Positions 25,132-33,057 of a DNA stretch of 33,098 nucleotides are shown one piece after another (position 1 is the stretch's first letter; every line of letters starts with the position of its first letter). Origin of the DNA: an uncultured Desulfobacterales bacterium (lineage in GTDB: Bacteria; Desulfobacterota; Desulfobacteria; Desulfobacterales; JAFDCJ01); the NCBI GenBank assembly GCA_945787595.1, contig CALZJV010000005.1:1-33098 (forward strand), in the 5' to 3' direction. The notes beneath the pieces are model-generated. The model was not told the DNA's origin. It worked only from the letters and a program-made list of their open reading frames with translations, and did not search any database. A program made the translations under genes and the position numbers.

Positions 25132-26443
25132 AATCGTAATACTCAAGTCCTAAATGTGTAATCAATTCTTCTCCCTTCAGGTGACGCAATGTATTTTTCA
25201 GCTTTTTCAGCTGAATAAACAGATCGTGCTCGGGATAAAGCTTCTCGGCAACCATTGGGCTTTTATAGTAAAATGAAAGCCATTCCTGAATACCGCTCAT
25301 ACCGGCACGGGCCGCCAGATCCATAAACAGGGCAAGATCCAGCACGAGAGGAGCCGCCAGAATACTATCCCGGCAGAGGAAATCCACCTTTACCTGCATC
25401 GGATAACCCAGCCAGCCGAAAATATCGATATTATCCCAACCTTCTTTGTTGTCACCTCTAGGCGGATAATAATTTATCCTAACCTTATGGTAAACATCCC
25501 TGTATAAATCCGGATACAACTCCGGCTGTAGGATGTATTCCAGGGCACCCAGCTTACTGACTTCCTTTGATTTAAAGGACAAGGGCTCATCTAAAACTTC
25601 ACCGTCCCTGTTGCCGAGAATATTCGTGGAAAACCACCCGGCAACACCCAACATCCGGGCTTTAAAGGCCGGGGCGAGAACCGTTTTCATTAAGGTTTGA
25701 CCGGTTTTAAAATCTTTTCCGCTTACCGGCACCTTATTTTTTTTGGCGAGCTCAAGCAGTGCCGGAATATCAACCGTTAGATTTGGGGCTCCGTTACCAA
25801 ATGGGACGCCCTCGCAGAGGGCGGCATATGCATAGATCATACTCGGTGAGATACCGGGGTCATTTTCCCTTAGCCCTTTTTCAAATGTTTCGACCGAACG
25901 GTGCACCGGGCCCGGTTCTATATAAACTTCCGTGCTGCCGCACCAAATCATGACCAGACGGTCTAGGCGGTGGTCTGCCTTGAAATCCTGTAAATCTTTG
26001 CGAAGCTGATCGGCAAGATCCATTTTGGTCTTGCCTTTTTTGATGTGAGTCCCGCTGAGCCGTTTCACATAGCTCTGATCAAAGACGGCCGGCATTGGCT
26101 TGACGCTTTCCAGTTCGGATTTGATGCCGTCCAATATTTGTTTCTCCAACACACCGGCCTTAACGGCCGCTGTATACATATCATCTTCGAAAATATCCCA
26201 GCCCCCAAACACAAGATCGCCAAGTCCGGACAGCGGTACAAAATCCCTGATCATGGGAATTCGCTTATCCGTTCGTTTTCCGAGTCTGATGGTCCCCATT
26301 TGCGTCAAGGAGCCGATCGGCAGCCCCAATCCTTTGCGAACCGCAAAAACACCTGCAGCAAAGGTGGTTGCGACCGCACCCATGCCCGGGGTCAAGACGC
26401 CGAGTTTTCCGTTAACCGGTTGGATCTCAATACCTGTCTTCAT
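25130..26443 (-). CDS. ino1: Inositol-3-phosphate synthase (myo-inositol-1-phosphate synthase)
   Basis: A 437-residue NAD-dependent synthase that isomerises glucose 6-phosphate to 1L-myo-inositol 1-phosphate, the first step to inositol compounds. The N-terminal Rossmann motif is GVLTPGMGAVATTF (GxGxxxTT). The catalytic middle has FGGWDIFEDDMYTAA, NGAPNLTVDIPAL, VSGKDFKTGQTLMKTVLAPA (the SGDDFKSGQTK-like box) and GWFSTNILGNRDG; lysines in KDFKTGQTLMK are the expected active-site residues. The family usually spans about 360-530 residues. ATG 26443 is preceded by AAGGAATT. It is not in an operon with the inositol-using genes at 30-33 kb but lies within 5 kb of them. Its product is the acceptor of MshA-type glycosyltransferases, which makes a joint pathway plausible (inference). 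Confidence 0.93.
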   Translation of the reverse strand: MKTGIEIQPVNGKLGVLTPGMGAVATTFAAGVFAVRKGLGLPIGSLTQMGTIRLGKRTDKRIPMIRDFVPLSGLGDLVFGGWDIFEDDMYTAAVKAGVLEKQILDGIKSELESVKPMPAVFDQSYVKRLSGTHIKKGKTKMDLADQLRKDLQDFKADHRLDRLVMIWCGSTEVYIEPGPVHRSVETFEKGLRENDPGISPSMIYAYAALCEGVPFGNGAPNLTVDIPALLELAKKNKVPVSGKDFKTGQTLMKTVLAPAFKARMLGVAGWFSTNILGNRDGEVLDEPLSFKSKEVSKLGALEYILQPELYPDLYRDVYHKVRINYYPPRGDNKEGWDNIDIFGWLGYPMQVKVDFLCRDSILAAPLVLDLALFMDLAARAGMSGIQEWLSFYYKSPMVAEKLYPEHDLFIQLKKLKNTLRHLKGEELITHLGLEYYD

Positions 26444-26502
26444 AGGTAATTCCTTATTGGGTGGAGCGGCCAGGGTTCAACGTTCCGGGTTGAAAACCCC
26501 CA

Positions 26503-26534
26503 GGCGGCTCGTAGCGCCTGCAGCTCGGAAAGAG
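26503..26534. repeat. GC-rich interspersed spacer element, copy B
   Basis: GGCGGCTCGTAGCGCCTG followed by CAGCTCGGAAAGAG, closely related to copy A (GGCTCGTAG...TAGCGCCTG...CTCGGAGAG). A small hairpin GGGTT-gaa-AACCC (26487-26499) precedes it. It lies in the 452-bp spacer between the divergent ino1 and cbiM genes, which otherwise holds only the promoter at 26811. Confidence 0.5.
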
Positions 26535-26810
26535 GGGAGGCCAGAGCAGGCTTAACCCCCTGCGTGTGGGGTCGAAGCCCGATGGGTGGCGCCCCAAACC
26601 TGGAACCGCATAGTTTCGATCGTACTTGACACATCCTTAATCAACGTTACGTTCTTATTGCAAGTTTTTAGAGTTGAGTCAATTGATGGATTCTATTTTG
26701 GGCTATATACAGACATGTTTTCCTTCGATCGCAACCGAACATTGGGCAAACAGAAAGGATGTAAATCAGAAAGTTAAGGGAAGATGTAATAATGATATCA
26801 GGGATTTTTC

Positions 26811-26849
26811 TTGACAAAGGATCGCAATTACTTTTAAAAATTATTGCGA
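26811..26849 (+). promoter_or_regulatory. Promoter with overlapping dyad operator before cbiM
   Basis: TTGACA (26811-26816) is followed after 17 nt by TTAAAA (26834-26839), a plausible sigma-70 pair. A perfect dyad TCGCAAT (26822-26828), N14, ATTGCGA (26843-26849) covers the spacer and the -10. Arms of 6-7 bp at 13-14 bp spacing are the geometry of NikR operators, although the arm sequence is not a known NikR site to me. Repression by bound metal regulator is the likely mode. No cobalamin riboswitch core was seen here. Confidence 0.5.
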
Positions 26850-26895
26850 ATTTTATGTAGCATGGATATCCGCCTTTAAGTGGAGGATCTAATAG

Positions 26896-27939
26896 ATGCA
26901 CATGGCCGATGCTTTGATATCTCCTGCCGTTGGCGGCACCATGTGGGCGGCGTCTGCCGGGCTTATTGGGTATTGCTCCAAAAAAGTTAAGAATGATTTG
27001 GATGATGCCAGGATTCCCCTGATGGGGGTGTTGGGTGCGTTTATTTTCGCTGCCCAGATGATCAACTTTACTATCCCCGGTACCGGTTCCAGCGGACATC
27101 TTGGGGGCGGCATGATCCTGGCCATACTGCTGGGGCCTTATGCGGGTATTCTGACGATGGCTTCCGTGCTGGCGGTTCAAGCATTGTTTTTCGCGGACGG
27201 CGGTCTAATGGCACTGGGGTGCAACATCTTCAATCTCGGATTTTTTCCATGTTTTATTGCCTATCCACTTATTTTTAAACATATTGCCGGCACCTCGCTG
27301 AGCCAGAGGCGTTTGTTTTTAGCGGCTACCGCTTCCGCCATTGTCGGACTCCAGCTGGGGGCTTTCAGCGTCGTGCTTCAAACTGTGTTTTCGGGGGTAA
27401 CGGAACTGCCCTTCGACGTATTTGTCTTCCTGATGCAGCCTGTTCATTTGGTGATCGGCATTGTCGAGGGCCTGGCAACCTCAGCGGTGGTGCTTTTTGT
27501 CTGGCAGGCACGTCCGGAAATAATTAGAGCAGTGAGTGCGTCTGCGCCTGTTGGAAACCTTGCCCTGCGTAAAGTGATTATCGGATTCCTGGCGGCAGCA
27601 GTGCTGACCGGCGGCATATTCAGCTGGTTTGCTTCCTCAAATCCGGACGGTCTGGAGTGGGCCATCTTAAAAACCGCCGGAACAGAAGATTTGGACGCGC
27701 CTCCGAAGGATATGCACACCGCCCTGGCCAACGTTCAGGAGAAAACGGCCTTGCTACCGGATTATGGCTTTAAATCAGAAGATGCCGATCAGCCGGCAGA
27801 GACTCCCAAATCCGAAACGGCTGTGAATGCGGGCAGGACTGTTTCCGGTCTGGTCGGCGGTGCGCTTACCTTGCTCCTGGCCGGGCTGTTCGGATTTGCA
27901 CTCAAGCGCCGCAAAAAAAATAGTGAGTCTGACAGATAA
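26896..27939 (+). CDS. cbiM: ECF cobalt/nickel transporter S-component CbiM/NikM with fused PDGLE domain
   Basis: A 347-residue inner-membrane substrate-capture protein. It starts MHMADALISPAVGG; His2 right after the initiator is the key metal ligand in CbiM/NikM. Several TM helices with GSSGHLGGGMILAILLGPYAG (one conserved metal-site loop) and LFFADGGLMALGCNIFNLGF follow. After about residue 230 comes a CbiN/NikN-like module: a TM, the extracytoplasmic PDGLEW motif (Pro250), a linker and a last TM (ALTLLLAGLFGFALKRRKKN). The fusion replaces a separate small CbiN/NikN subunit. Cobalt and nickel members cannot be told apart from this sequence; the nearby dyad and the lack of a B12 riboswitch lean to nickel (inference). 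ATG 26896 follows TGGAGGATC. Confidence 0.88.
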   Translation: MHMADALISPAVGGTMWAASAGLIGYCSKKVKNDLDDARIPLMGVLGAFIFAAQMINFTIPGTGSSGHLGGGMILAILLGPYAGILTMASVLAVQALFFADGGLMALGCNIFNLGFFPCFIAYPLIFKHIAGTSLSQRRLFLAATASAIVGLQLGAFSVVLQTVFSGVTELPFDVFVFLMQPVHLVIGIVEGLATSAVVLFVWQARPEIIRAVSASAPVGNLALRKVIIGFLAAAVLTGGIFSWFASSNPDGLEWAILKTAGTEDLDAPPKDMHTALANVQEKTALLPDYGFKSEDADQPAETPKSETAVNAGRTVSGLVGGALTLLLAGLFGFALKRRKKNSESDR

Positions 27940-28000
27940 CGCCATCATTTCTTGACAGGCGTTCATGGGTTCTAAGGTTCTGGGGTTCCAGCCCGCCCTG

Positions 28001-28030
28001 GTCTACGGCTCGGAGCCTACGCCTCGGAGA
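28001..28030. repeat. GC-rich interspersed spacer element, copy C
   Basis: CTACGGCTCGGAGCCTACGC then CTCGGAGAG, between cbiM and cbiQ. Just before it (27961-27989) GTTC recurs every 8 bp (four times), another short-period spacer. The element separates two genes that are usually adjacent. Confidence 0.5.
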
Positions 28031-28184
28031 GTGCGACGTGATGTTGATATGAAATTGCTTTCACATTACTATGGGCTTTGCTTTCCATCACCACATCTCG
28101 ACATGCCAGGTCCGGGCCAGGGGTTGTATTCTCGTCCTTTGACTTTATCTGGGATGCGTATTTACGAGAAAAGCGTCAGCTGAT

Positions 28185-28997
28185 ATGGCCAAGCTCGATA
28201 AACATTTTTTTGACATCGGCTACATGGACACGCTGTCCTCTCAGCAGACCCCTATTCATCAGCTGGACCCGCGCGCCAAACTGATTACCAGTCTTGTGTT
28301 TATCACGGTCGTGATTTCGTTCGGGAAATATGATATTTCGGCGCTCATCCCTTATTTTGTGTATCCGGTGTTTTTGGGCGCCATAGGCAATGTCCCGCCA
28401 GTCTACCTGCTGAAAAAATTGCTGCTGGTATCTCCTTTTGCCGTTATGATCGGCATATTCAATCCGCTCATGGACCGTGATATCCTTATCAGCCTTTGGG
28501 GAACGGGCATATCCGGCGGTTGGGTTTCATTTGGATCAATTCTGATCCGGTTTGCCCTAACGGTAGGGGCTGCACTGACTTTGATTGCGGTAACCGGTTT
28601 CAACGCCGTCTGCATGGCGCTGGATAAACTGGGCACGCCCAGAGTCTTTGTGGTTCAGTTGGTCTTTCTGTACCGATACATGTTTGTCCTTGTTGATGAG
28701 GCCGCCCGGATGGTTCGTGCAAGATCTCTGCGAACTTTTGAAGGAACCGGCTCGGGTATAAAGGCATACGGTTCTTTGGTGGGTCATTTACTACTGCGCA
28801 CCATGGACCGGGCCCAGCGCGTTTACATGGCGATGTGCTGCCGGGGATTTGACGGCGAAATCCGAATTCTTAAACCCTTAAGGTTTGGTCCCATGGAAAT
28901 CGGATTTACCGTCGGGTGGTCGGCCCTGTTTATTCTCATGCGGGTTTACAATGTTCCTATCTTAATGGGCAGCGTCATTATGGAGTTTTTCAAATGA
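28185..28997 (+). CDS. cbiQ: ECF transporter T-component CbiQ/NikQ
   Basis: A 270-residue inner-membrane scaffold protein that links the metal-binding S-component to the ATPases. It shows the family opening with a LDPRAKL motif (QLDPRAKLITSLVFI), several TM helices, and the two coupling motifs ARSLR (MVRARSLRTFEG) and CRGF (MAMCCRGFDGE), which contact the ATPase. Its stop TGA overlaps the ATG of cbiO (ATGA at 28994-28997), so translation is coupled. It is 245 bp downstream of cbiM with a spacer repeat between them. ATG 28185 has no strong ribosome site, which makes the start slightly uncertain. Confidence 0.9.
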   Translation: MAKLDKHFFDIGYMDTLSSQQTPIHQLDPRAKLITSLVFITVVISFGKYDISALIPYFVYPVFLGAIGNVPPVYLLKKLLLVSPFAVMIGIFNPLMDRDILISLWGTGISGGWVSFGSILIRFALTVGAALTLIAVTGFNAVCMALDKLGTPRVFVVQLVFLYRYMFVLVDEAARMVRARSLRTFEGTGSGIKAYGSLVGHLLLRTMDRAQRVYMAMCCRGFDGEIRILKPLRFGPMEIGFTVGWSALFILMRVYNVPILMGSVIMEFFK

Positions 28998-29785
28998 GCC
29001 ATCATATTGTTGAGGCCCGCGACTTGCATTATAGCTACACCGATGGCACGCCGGGTATCAGGGGCGTATCTTTTCGCATTACCCATGGCGAGTCTGTTGC
29101 CATTGTCGGAGAAAACGGCGCCGGTAAATCCACTCTTTTATTGCATTTAAACGGTTATCTCCTGCCGACCCAGGGAACTCTGAGGATAGGCGATTATCCG
29201 TTGACGAAAAAAAATTTGAAAGCAGTGAGGCGGACAGTCGGTATGGTCTTTCAGGACGCGGATGACCAGTTGTTTATGCCCACGGTCTACGATGATGTCG
29301 CCTTCGGTCCATTGAATCTCGGACTGCCCATGGAGGAAGTGGAAACGGTAGTCATGCAAGCGCTTGAAACCATGGGTGTGCCTCATCTGAAGGATAGGCC
29401 GCCGTATAAACTTTCGGGAGGTGAAAAGAGGTCTGTGGCTATCGCATCGGTGCTATCCATGTCGCCCGACATCCTAGTGATGGATGAACCTACTTCAGGA
29501 CTTGACCCCAGAGCCCGGCGCCGGCTGATCGATCAGCTTAAAACTTTTGAACATACCAAAATTATCGCCGGCCATGATCTGGACCTGGCGGTGGATGTAT
29601 GCGAACGAACCATTGTGATTCACCGGGGTGGTGTTACGGCTGACGGGCCCACGCTGGAGCTGCTGCAGGATGAAGTAGTTCTCGAAAAGAGTGGCTTGGA
29701 AAAACCCCTGCAAATGCAAAATTGTCCCGTATGCGGACAAAGTAGCCCGAATCCGGATAAACCGGAATTGCCTATTGACAATTGA
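28994..29785 (+). CDS. cbiO: ECF transporter ATP-binding protein CbiO/NikO
   Basis: A 263-residue ABC ATPase that powers the CbiM-CbiQ metal transporter; probably a homodimer, as only one ATPase gene is present. Walker A GENGAGKST (about 39-47), Q-loop MVFQDADDQLFMP (typical of ECF ATPases), signature LSGGEKRSV, Walker B ILVMDEPTSGLDP and switch His in IIAGHDLDLA are all present. A short C-terminal tail with CPVCG (NCPVCGQSSP) is unusual: a two-cysteine knuckle that could bind metal, though only two cysteines are seen. The start is the ATG overlapping the cbiQ stop. Confidence 0.93.
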   Translation: MSHHIVEARDLHYSYTDGTPGIRGVSFRITHGESVAIVGENGAGKSTLLLHLNGYLLPTQGTLRIGDYPLTKKNLKAVRRTVGMVFQDADDQLFMPTVYDDVAFGPLNLGLPMEEVETVVMQALETMGVPHLKDRPPYKLSGGEKRSVAIASVLSMSPDILVMDEPTSGLDPRARRRLIDQLKTFEHTKIIAGHDLDLAVDVCERTIVIHRGGVTADGPTLELLQDEVVLEKSGLEKPLQMQNCPVCGQSSPNPDKPELPIDN

Positions 29786-29832
29786 TCCGCCGGCCTCCGG
29801 CTCCGCTTCCAGCCCCAGGCTTCCTGGCCGGC

Positions 29833-29895
29833 TTGCGGCTCGATTCCGTCCCATAGGGACTACGCCTCGGAGGGTAGAGCCTAGAGCTCGGAGAA
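29833..29895. repeat. GC-rich interspersed spacer element, copy D
   Basis: TTGCGGCTCGATTCC, then GGGACTACGCCTCGGAG and AGAGCTCGGAGAAG. It shares GGCTCG and TACGCCTCGGAG with copies A and C. It lies between the convergent cbiO and deacetylase genes. CCGGCC (29790) and GGCCGG (29826-29831) nearby could form a long hairpin and act as a bidirectional terminator. Confidence 0.45.
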
Positions 29896-29910
29896 GGGCG
29901 GACCTTAACT

Positions 29911-29945
29911 ATTCAATATTCAATCGAAAATATTCAATTCAAGGG
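29911..29945. repeat. 7-bp tandem repeat, unit ATTCAAT
   Basis: ATTCAAT, ATTCAAT, CGAAAAT, ATTCAAT, TCAAGGG: five heptamers with a variant third unit, the same layout as at 2205 and 2330, just before the stop of the deacetylase gene. Confidence 0.75.
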
Positions 29946-29949
29946 TATG

Positions 29950-30645
29950 TTACTGAGGTAATTCTACCCGGTAAAAGCCCTCGGCCAGTTCGTAGCTTTC
30001 ACCCTGTGCCATGTCGCGGCAACGGTTTTTCAGCCAGCTGAAGGGATCCGAAGCGGTAAATGCTTTCATCTGACTCTTATGACAGCGCAATGCTGCAATT
30101 TTACGATCGTACGTCGTGCTGATATCAGATCGGAAGTTGATGTCCTCGGCAGCCCAGAACAGAATCTCCTGCACTTTATGAGGTTCAAAACCTTCTTCGA
30201 GCAGATCGGGGTAGGCCAAATGGTCCCTGGCATATGGAAACACAGCATCCATGGCCACCTGGCCGACAATGCGATGATCCCGATGCCAGAGATAGCGGCG
30301 ATAAGGATCCGAAGTTACCAGCGTCTGCGGTCGATAGGTTCGAATCAACCTGACGATCCGCTTTCTCATTTCGGGTGTATCTTCCAAACCTTGATCGGGG
30401 TAGTCCAAAAAAACAACTTCACGCACCCCCAACGTATCGGCGGCGGCTCTTTGTTCGCTTCTTCGCATTGCAGAAATTTGCTCCGGTGACAGCCTGCGGT
30501 CGCCGGACCCTTTATCGCCATTGGTGCAAATAACATAAACAACCACTCTACCTTCATTTGTCCAACGCGCCACCGTTCCGGCGGCACCGAATTCTGCGTC
30601 GTCCGGATGTGCGGCAAGAATCATCGCATCACAGGTCTGTGTCAC
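29950..30645 (-). CDS. PIG-L family (LmbE/MshB-like) N-acetylglucosaminyl deacetylase
   Basis: A 231-residue zinc-dependent deacetylase. The N-terminal metal motif is ILAAHPDDAEFGAAG (AHPDD supplies two ligands and the catalytic Asp) and the second is YLWHRDHRIVGQVAMDAVFP, with the third ligand. Such enzymes remove acetate from GlcNAc linked to inositol (MshB), malate (BshB) or other aglycones. I start at the GTG at 30645, six bases after a perfect AGGAGG; the frame opens at TTG 30651, directly abutting that site. It is the last gene of a three-gene operon with an MshA-like glycosyltransferase and a GNAT/FemAB-like protein. In the context of ino1, deacetylation of GlcNAc-inositol is plausible, but other amino-sugar conjugates are possible. 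Confidence 0.85.
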   Translation of the reverse strand: MTQTCDAMILAAHPDDAEFGAAGTVARWTNEGRVVVYVICTNGDKGSGDRRLSPEQISAMRRSEQRAAADTLGVREVVFLDYPDQGLEDTPEMRKRIVRLIRTYRPQTLVTSDPYRRYLWHRDHRIVGQVAMDAVFPYARDHLAYPDLLEEGFEPHKVQEILFWAAEDINFRSDISTTYDRKIAALRCHKSQMKAFTASDPFSWLKNRCRDMAQGESYELAEGFYRVELPQ

Positions 30646-30755
30646 AGACAACCTCCTGATTCCGAATTTTAGTAAAAAGCAAACCTGTCAAAAATTAAAA
30701 ATGGTATGACAGTTAAGAGCTATGATTTGCCTGATTTTCATCGCCCTAAGCACGA

Positions 30756-32015
30756 TTATCCGCACGACGCTCGAGCAGACACCAAGCGGTCATTTTCAAA
30801 AGACTGTTGCCGAATTGCAATTTCATATTCCTCGAGTATCGCTGCAGCAACATTGGACCAGCTGTAATCTAGGACGGATTCACGAATCTCATCAGCCTGC
30901 TGCGGCGTAGAATTGGTGATAATCGACCGAATCCCCTTGGCCAGGGACCGGGGTAGAGTATCGCTGACGACATGTCCTGCCTGACTTTGGTTTATCAGAC
31001 TTTCCATAGCTCCCACAGGGGTGGAGACCACCGGCCGGCCGCATGCCAAAGCTTCCAATCCAACCAGGCCGAAGCTTTCGTAGTGGGAAGAGATTACCAA
31101 AACATCCGCCGAACTGTAATATGGCGGCAAATACTCTTGCTCAATTCGCCCTGCAAACAAAACCTTATCTTCAATTCCTAAATTAATGGCCTTTTGCCGC
31201 AGGAATTGAGACTCGGGAGCTTCATCACCATCGCCGCCAACCAGGACCAATCGAAGCCGCTGATGGTCCTTGAGATGAGATATTGCCTCTAAAAGCCTGT
31301 CTATGCCTTTTAAAGGTTCGAACCGGCCGACATAAAGCAGGATAATATCATCCGGGTCAAAACCCAACTGCTTGCGGGTCGCCTGTTTTTTCTGGGGTTG
31401 GAAAAGATCCAGGTTGACACCGCACGGCACGACGCCGATCTTCTCCCCACTGACGCCATAGTAGCGAACCAGGCTGTCCTTCTCCCGGTCGGTTGGGGCT
31501 AAAATGCGATGGCAGGTGTTTACAAGTTCCTTTTCGGCGGCAATGCGAAGTTCGGGCTCCGGCCGGCCCACAGTCGTTCGGTTTTTCACCTCACCGAGAG
31601 TATGAAACATGACGAGATGCGGCAGATCCCAGAGCTCCTGTGCCCAACTGCCCAATCGGCCGGACAACCAGTAATGACTGTGGATAAGATCATACTCGAT
31701 GCCTTCATGGAATCTGAAATCCTCCATTGATTTAAAAAAATCGGATAAATATGGATAGAGCGCCAATCTGGAGAGATTACCGTTATTCGGAATGCCGAGA
31801 TGAACCAAACGCACATTCTCAAACAGATCGATGATCGGCTGATACCTGCCATTGCGGAGGCGGGTGTAAATATCGACCCAATGACCGCGTCTTCCAAGCT
31901 CACGGGCGAGTTCCCGGATGTAAACGCTCATGCCGCCGGTATCATTCGCTCCCAATTCTCCGATGGGGTTGGAATGGATGCTGAGCATTGCAATTCTTAA
32001 CTGTTTTTTATCCAC
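30756..32015 (-). CDS. GT4 glycosyltransferase, MshA / sucrose-phosphate-synthase-like
   Basis: A 419-residue GT-B glycosyltransferase. The N-terminal domain opens LRIAMLSIHSNPIGELGAND followed by TGGMSVYIRELARELGRRG, and contains DLIHSHYWLSGRLGSWAQEL and HTLGEVKNR, all hallmarks of the MshA/sucrose-phosphate-synthase group. The C-terminal domain has LLYVGRFEPLKGIDRLLEA and the donor motif SHYESFGLVGLEALACGRPV (E-x7-E). MshA joins GlcNAc from UDP-GlcNAc to inositol 1-phosphate. The start is GTG 32015 with AGGAAG upstream. It follows the transferase gene by 46 bp and precedes the PIG-L deacetylase. Together with ino1 this suggests a GlcNAc-inositol route; the acceptor is inferred, and other sugar acceptors are possible. 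Confidence 0.85.
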   Translation of the reverse strand: MDKKQLRIAMLSIHSNPIGELGANDTGGMSVYIRELARELGRRGHWVDIYTRLRNGRYQPIIDLFENVRLVHLGIPNNGNLSRLALYPYLSDFFKSMEDFRFHEGIEYDLIHSHYWLSGRLGSWAQELWDLPHLVMFHTLGEVKNRTTVGRPEPELRIAAEKELVNTCHRILAPTDREKDSLVRYYGVSGEKIGVVPCGVNLDLFQPQKKQATRKQLGFDPDDIILLYVGRFEPLKGIDRLLEAISHLKDHQRLRLVLVGGDGDEAPESQFLRQKAINLGIEDKVLFAGRIEQEYLPPYYSSADVLVISSHYESFGLVGLEALACGRPVVSTPVGAMESLINQSQAGHVVSDTLPRSLAKGIRSIITNSTPQQADEIRESVLDYSWSNVAAAILEEYEIAIRQQSFENDRLVSARASCG

Positions 32016-32061
32016 CTTTGCTTCCTCGCATAATTAAATTGAAATATCTCTCAAATGGATG

Positions 32062-33057
32062 TTACGTTAACTCGATCAGGCATCGGTAGAGCTGAATCGG
32101 TTGACCCCCCAGACGCCTTTTATACGCTTCCGCACCTTTTAAAAAATCGTAGGTTTTTTTACCGGAGTGAATGCTTTCTTTAATACTGAGCACTTTACCG
32201 AGCAATCCCGGGCTCAACGAACCGAAACGCTTATCATAACCGTTATTGTAAAGATACATAGTCGAGTGATAGTTAAAACACATGGTTGCAGCGACAGGTC
32301 TTTCATCAAGATCGAGGAAGAAAAGCTTTAAAATCTGTGCCTCATTGAGAGCCTCTGACAACCCCCTGAAAAACGAAAGCATCCGATCGCTCATAAACTC
32401 GGCTTTATCGGATCGATTGGATCTGAACAATTCGAGAAATGTTTCCATTTCTTTTTTTACCGAAAAAGCATCATCGACCAGCCGGTAGCTAATTTGGCCG
32501 GCCTCGTACAATCGCCTCAGCTTGCGTCTGATTTCATGTCGTTCTTTGCCGCTTAAAATGGTGAGATAGTCGTCCCAGCTGCCCGGCAATGACAGCTCAT
32601 ACGAGATGTCGTTACCCACGTTCGAAATCTGGCAGCCGGCTTTCTCAGCCACCGGTAATAACTGTGTCATGACCGACGAATCCTGGCGAACCGACTCCAG
32701 TTCCAGCCGTTGGACACCATCTTGTTTTAAATATTTCAGCAGGATACGATAAAACTCTGCAGACTTCTGCGGGGCGGCGATAAAATCCAAATGATCGCAC
32801 ACATTCTCATCTCCAATGAGCCGGACCGTATTGTCCTTTCTCTGAAGCGGTGCTATTCCGATGGTGCGGCCCTCATGGCCAACAGACAATAGATAAAGCG
32901 CATCGCTGCGACCAAAGCTATCCCACCAGGTTTTCAACCAGACAGGCAATACAAATAGGCAATTCCACCTTAAAAAATCATCGGTTCGCTGCCAGTGTGC
33001 GAAAACATTGTCCCAGCTCTCAGATTCAACTGTGTATGACGTTTCGTAAGTGTTCAC
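32062..33057 (-). CDS. GNAT/FemAB-like acyl- or aminoacyltransferase (PF13480-like)
   Basis: A 331-residue protein of the BioF2/CelD-like GNAT clan (Acetyltransf_6). The second half has GKERHEIRRKLRRLYEAG, RPVAATMCFNYHSTMYLYNN and YDFLKGAEAYKRRLG, features of the family's acyl-CoA or aminoacyl-tRNA binding fold; the first half has LPVWLKTWWDSFG and IGIAPLQ. It has no signal peptide. It is the first gene of the operon with the glycosyltransferase and deacetylase. In mycothiol synthesis MshD is a GNAT protein, but that is a different two-domain type; this one could acylate or aminoacylate an amino-sugar product. The start is GTG 33057 with no strong ribosome site; the upstream region at the window edge has short TTCAGGG-like repeats. 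Confidence 0.8.
   Translation of the reverse strand: MNTYETSYTVESESWDNVFAHWQRTDDFLRWNCLFVLPVWLKTWWDSFGRSDALYLLSVGHEGRTIGIAPLQRKDNTVRLIGDENVCDHLDFIAAPQKSAEFYRILLKYLKQDGVQRLELESVRQDSSVMTQLLPVAEKAGCQISNVGNDISYELSLPGSWDDYLTILSGKERHEIRRKLRRLYEAGQISYRLVDDAFSVKKEMETFLELFRSNRSDKAEFMSDRMLSFFRGLSEALNEAQILKLFFLDLDERPVAATMCFNYHSTMYLYNNGYDKRFGSLSPGLLGKVLSIKESIHSGKKTYDFLKGAEAYKRRLGGQPIQLYRCLIELT

Noticed and set aside
26586..26777. Plus-strand 63-codon frame before cbiM
   Set aside because: Weak start, no motif, and it lies in the promoter spacer.
26444..26895. Cobalamin riboswitch upstream of cbiM
   Set aside because: I found no B12-box-like core, and the short leader after the promoter leaves little room for the aptamer.
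30756..32015. BshA of bacillithiol synthesis
   Set aside because: The N-terminal signature (SIHSNP, TGGMSVYIREL, HSHYWLSG) is of the MshA/sucrose-phosphate-synthase type, not BshA.
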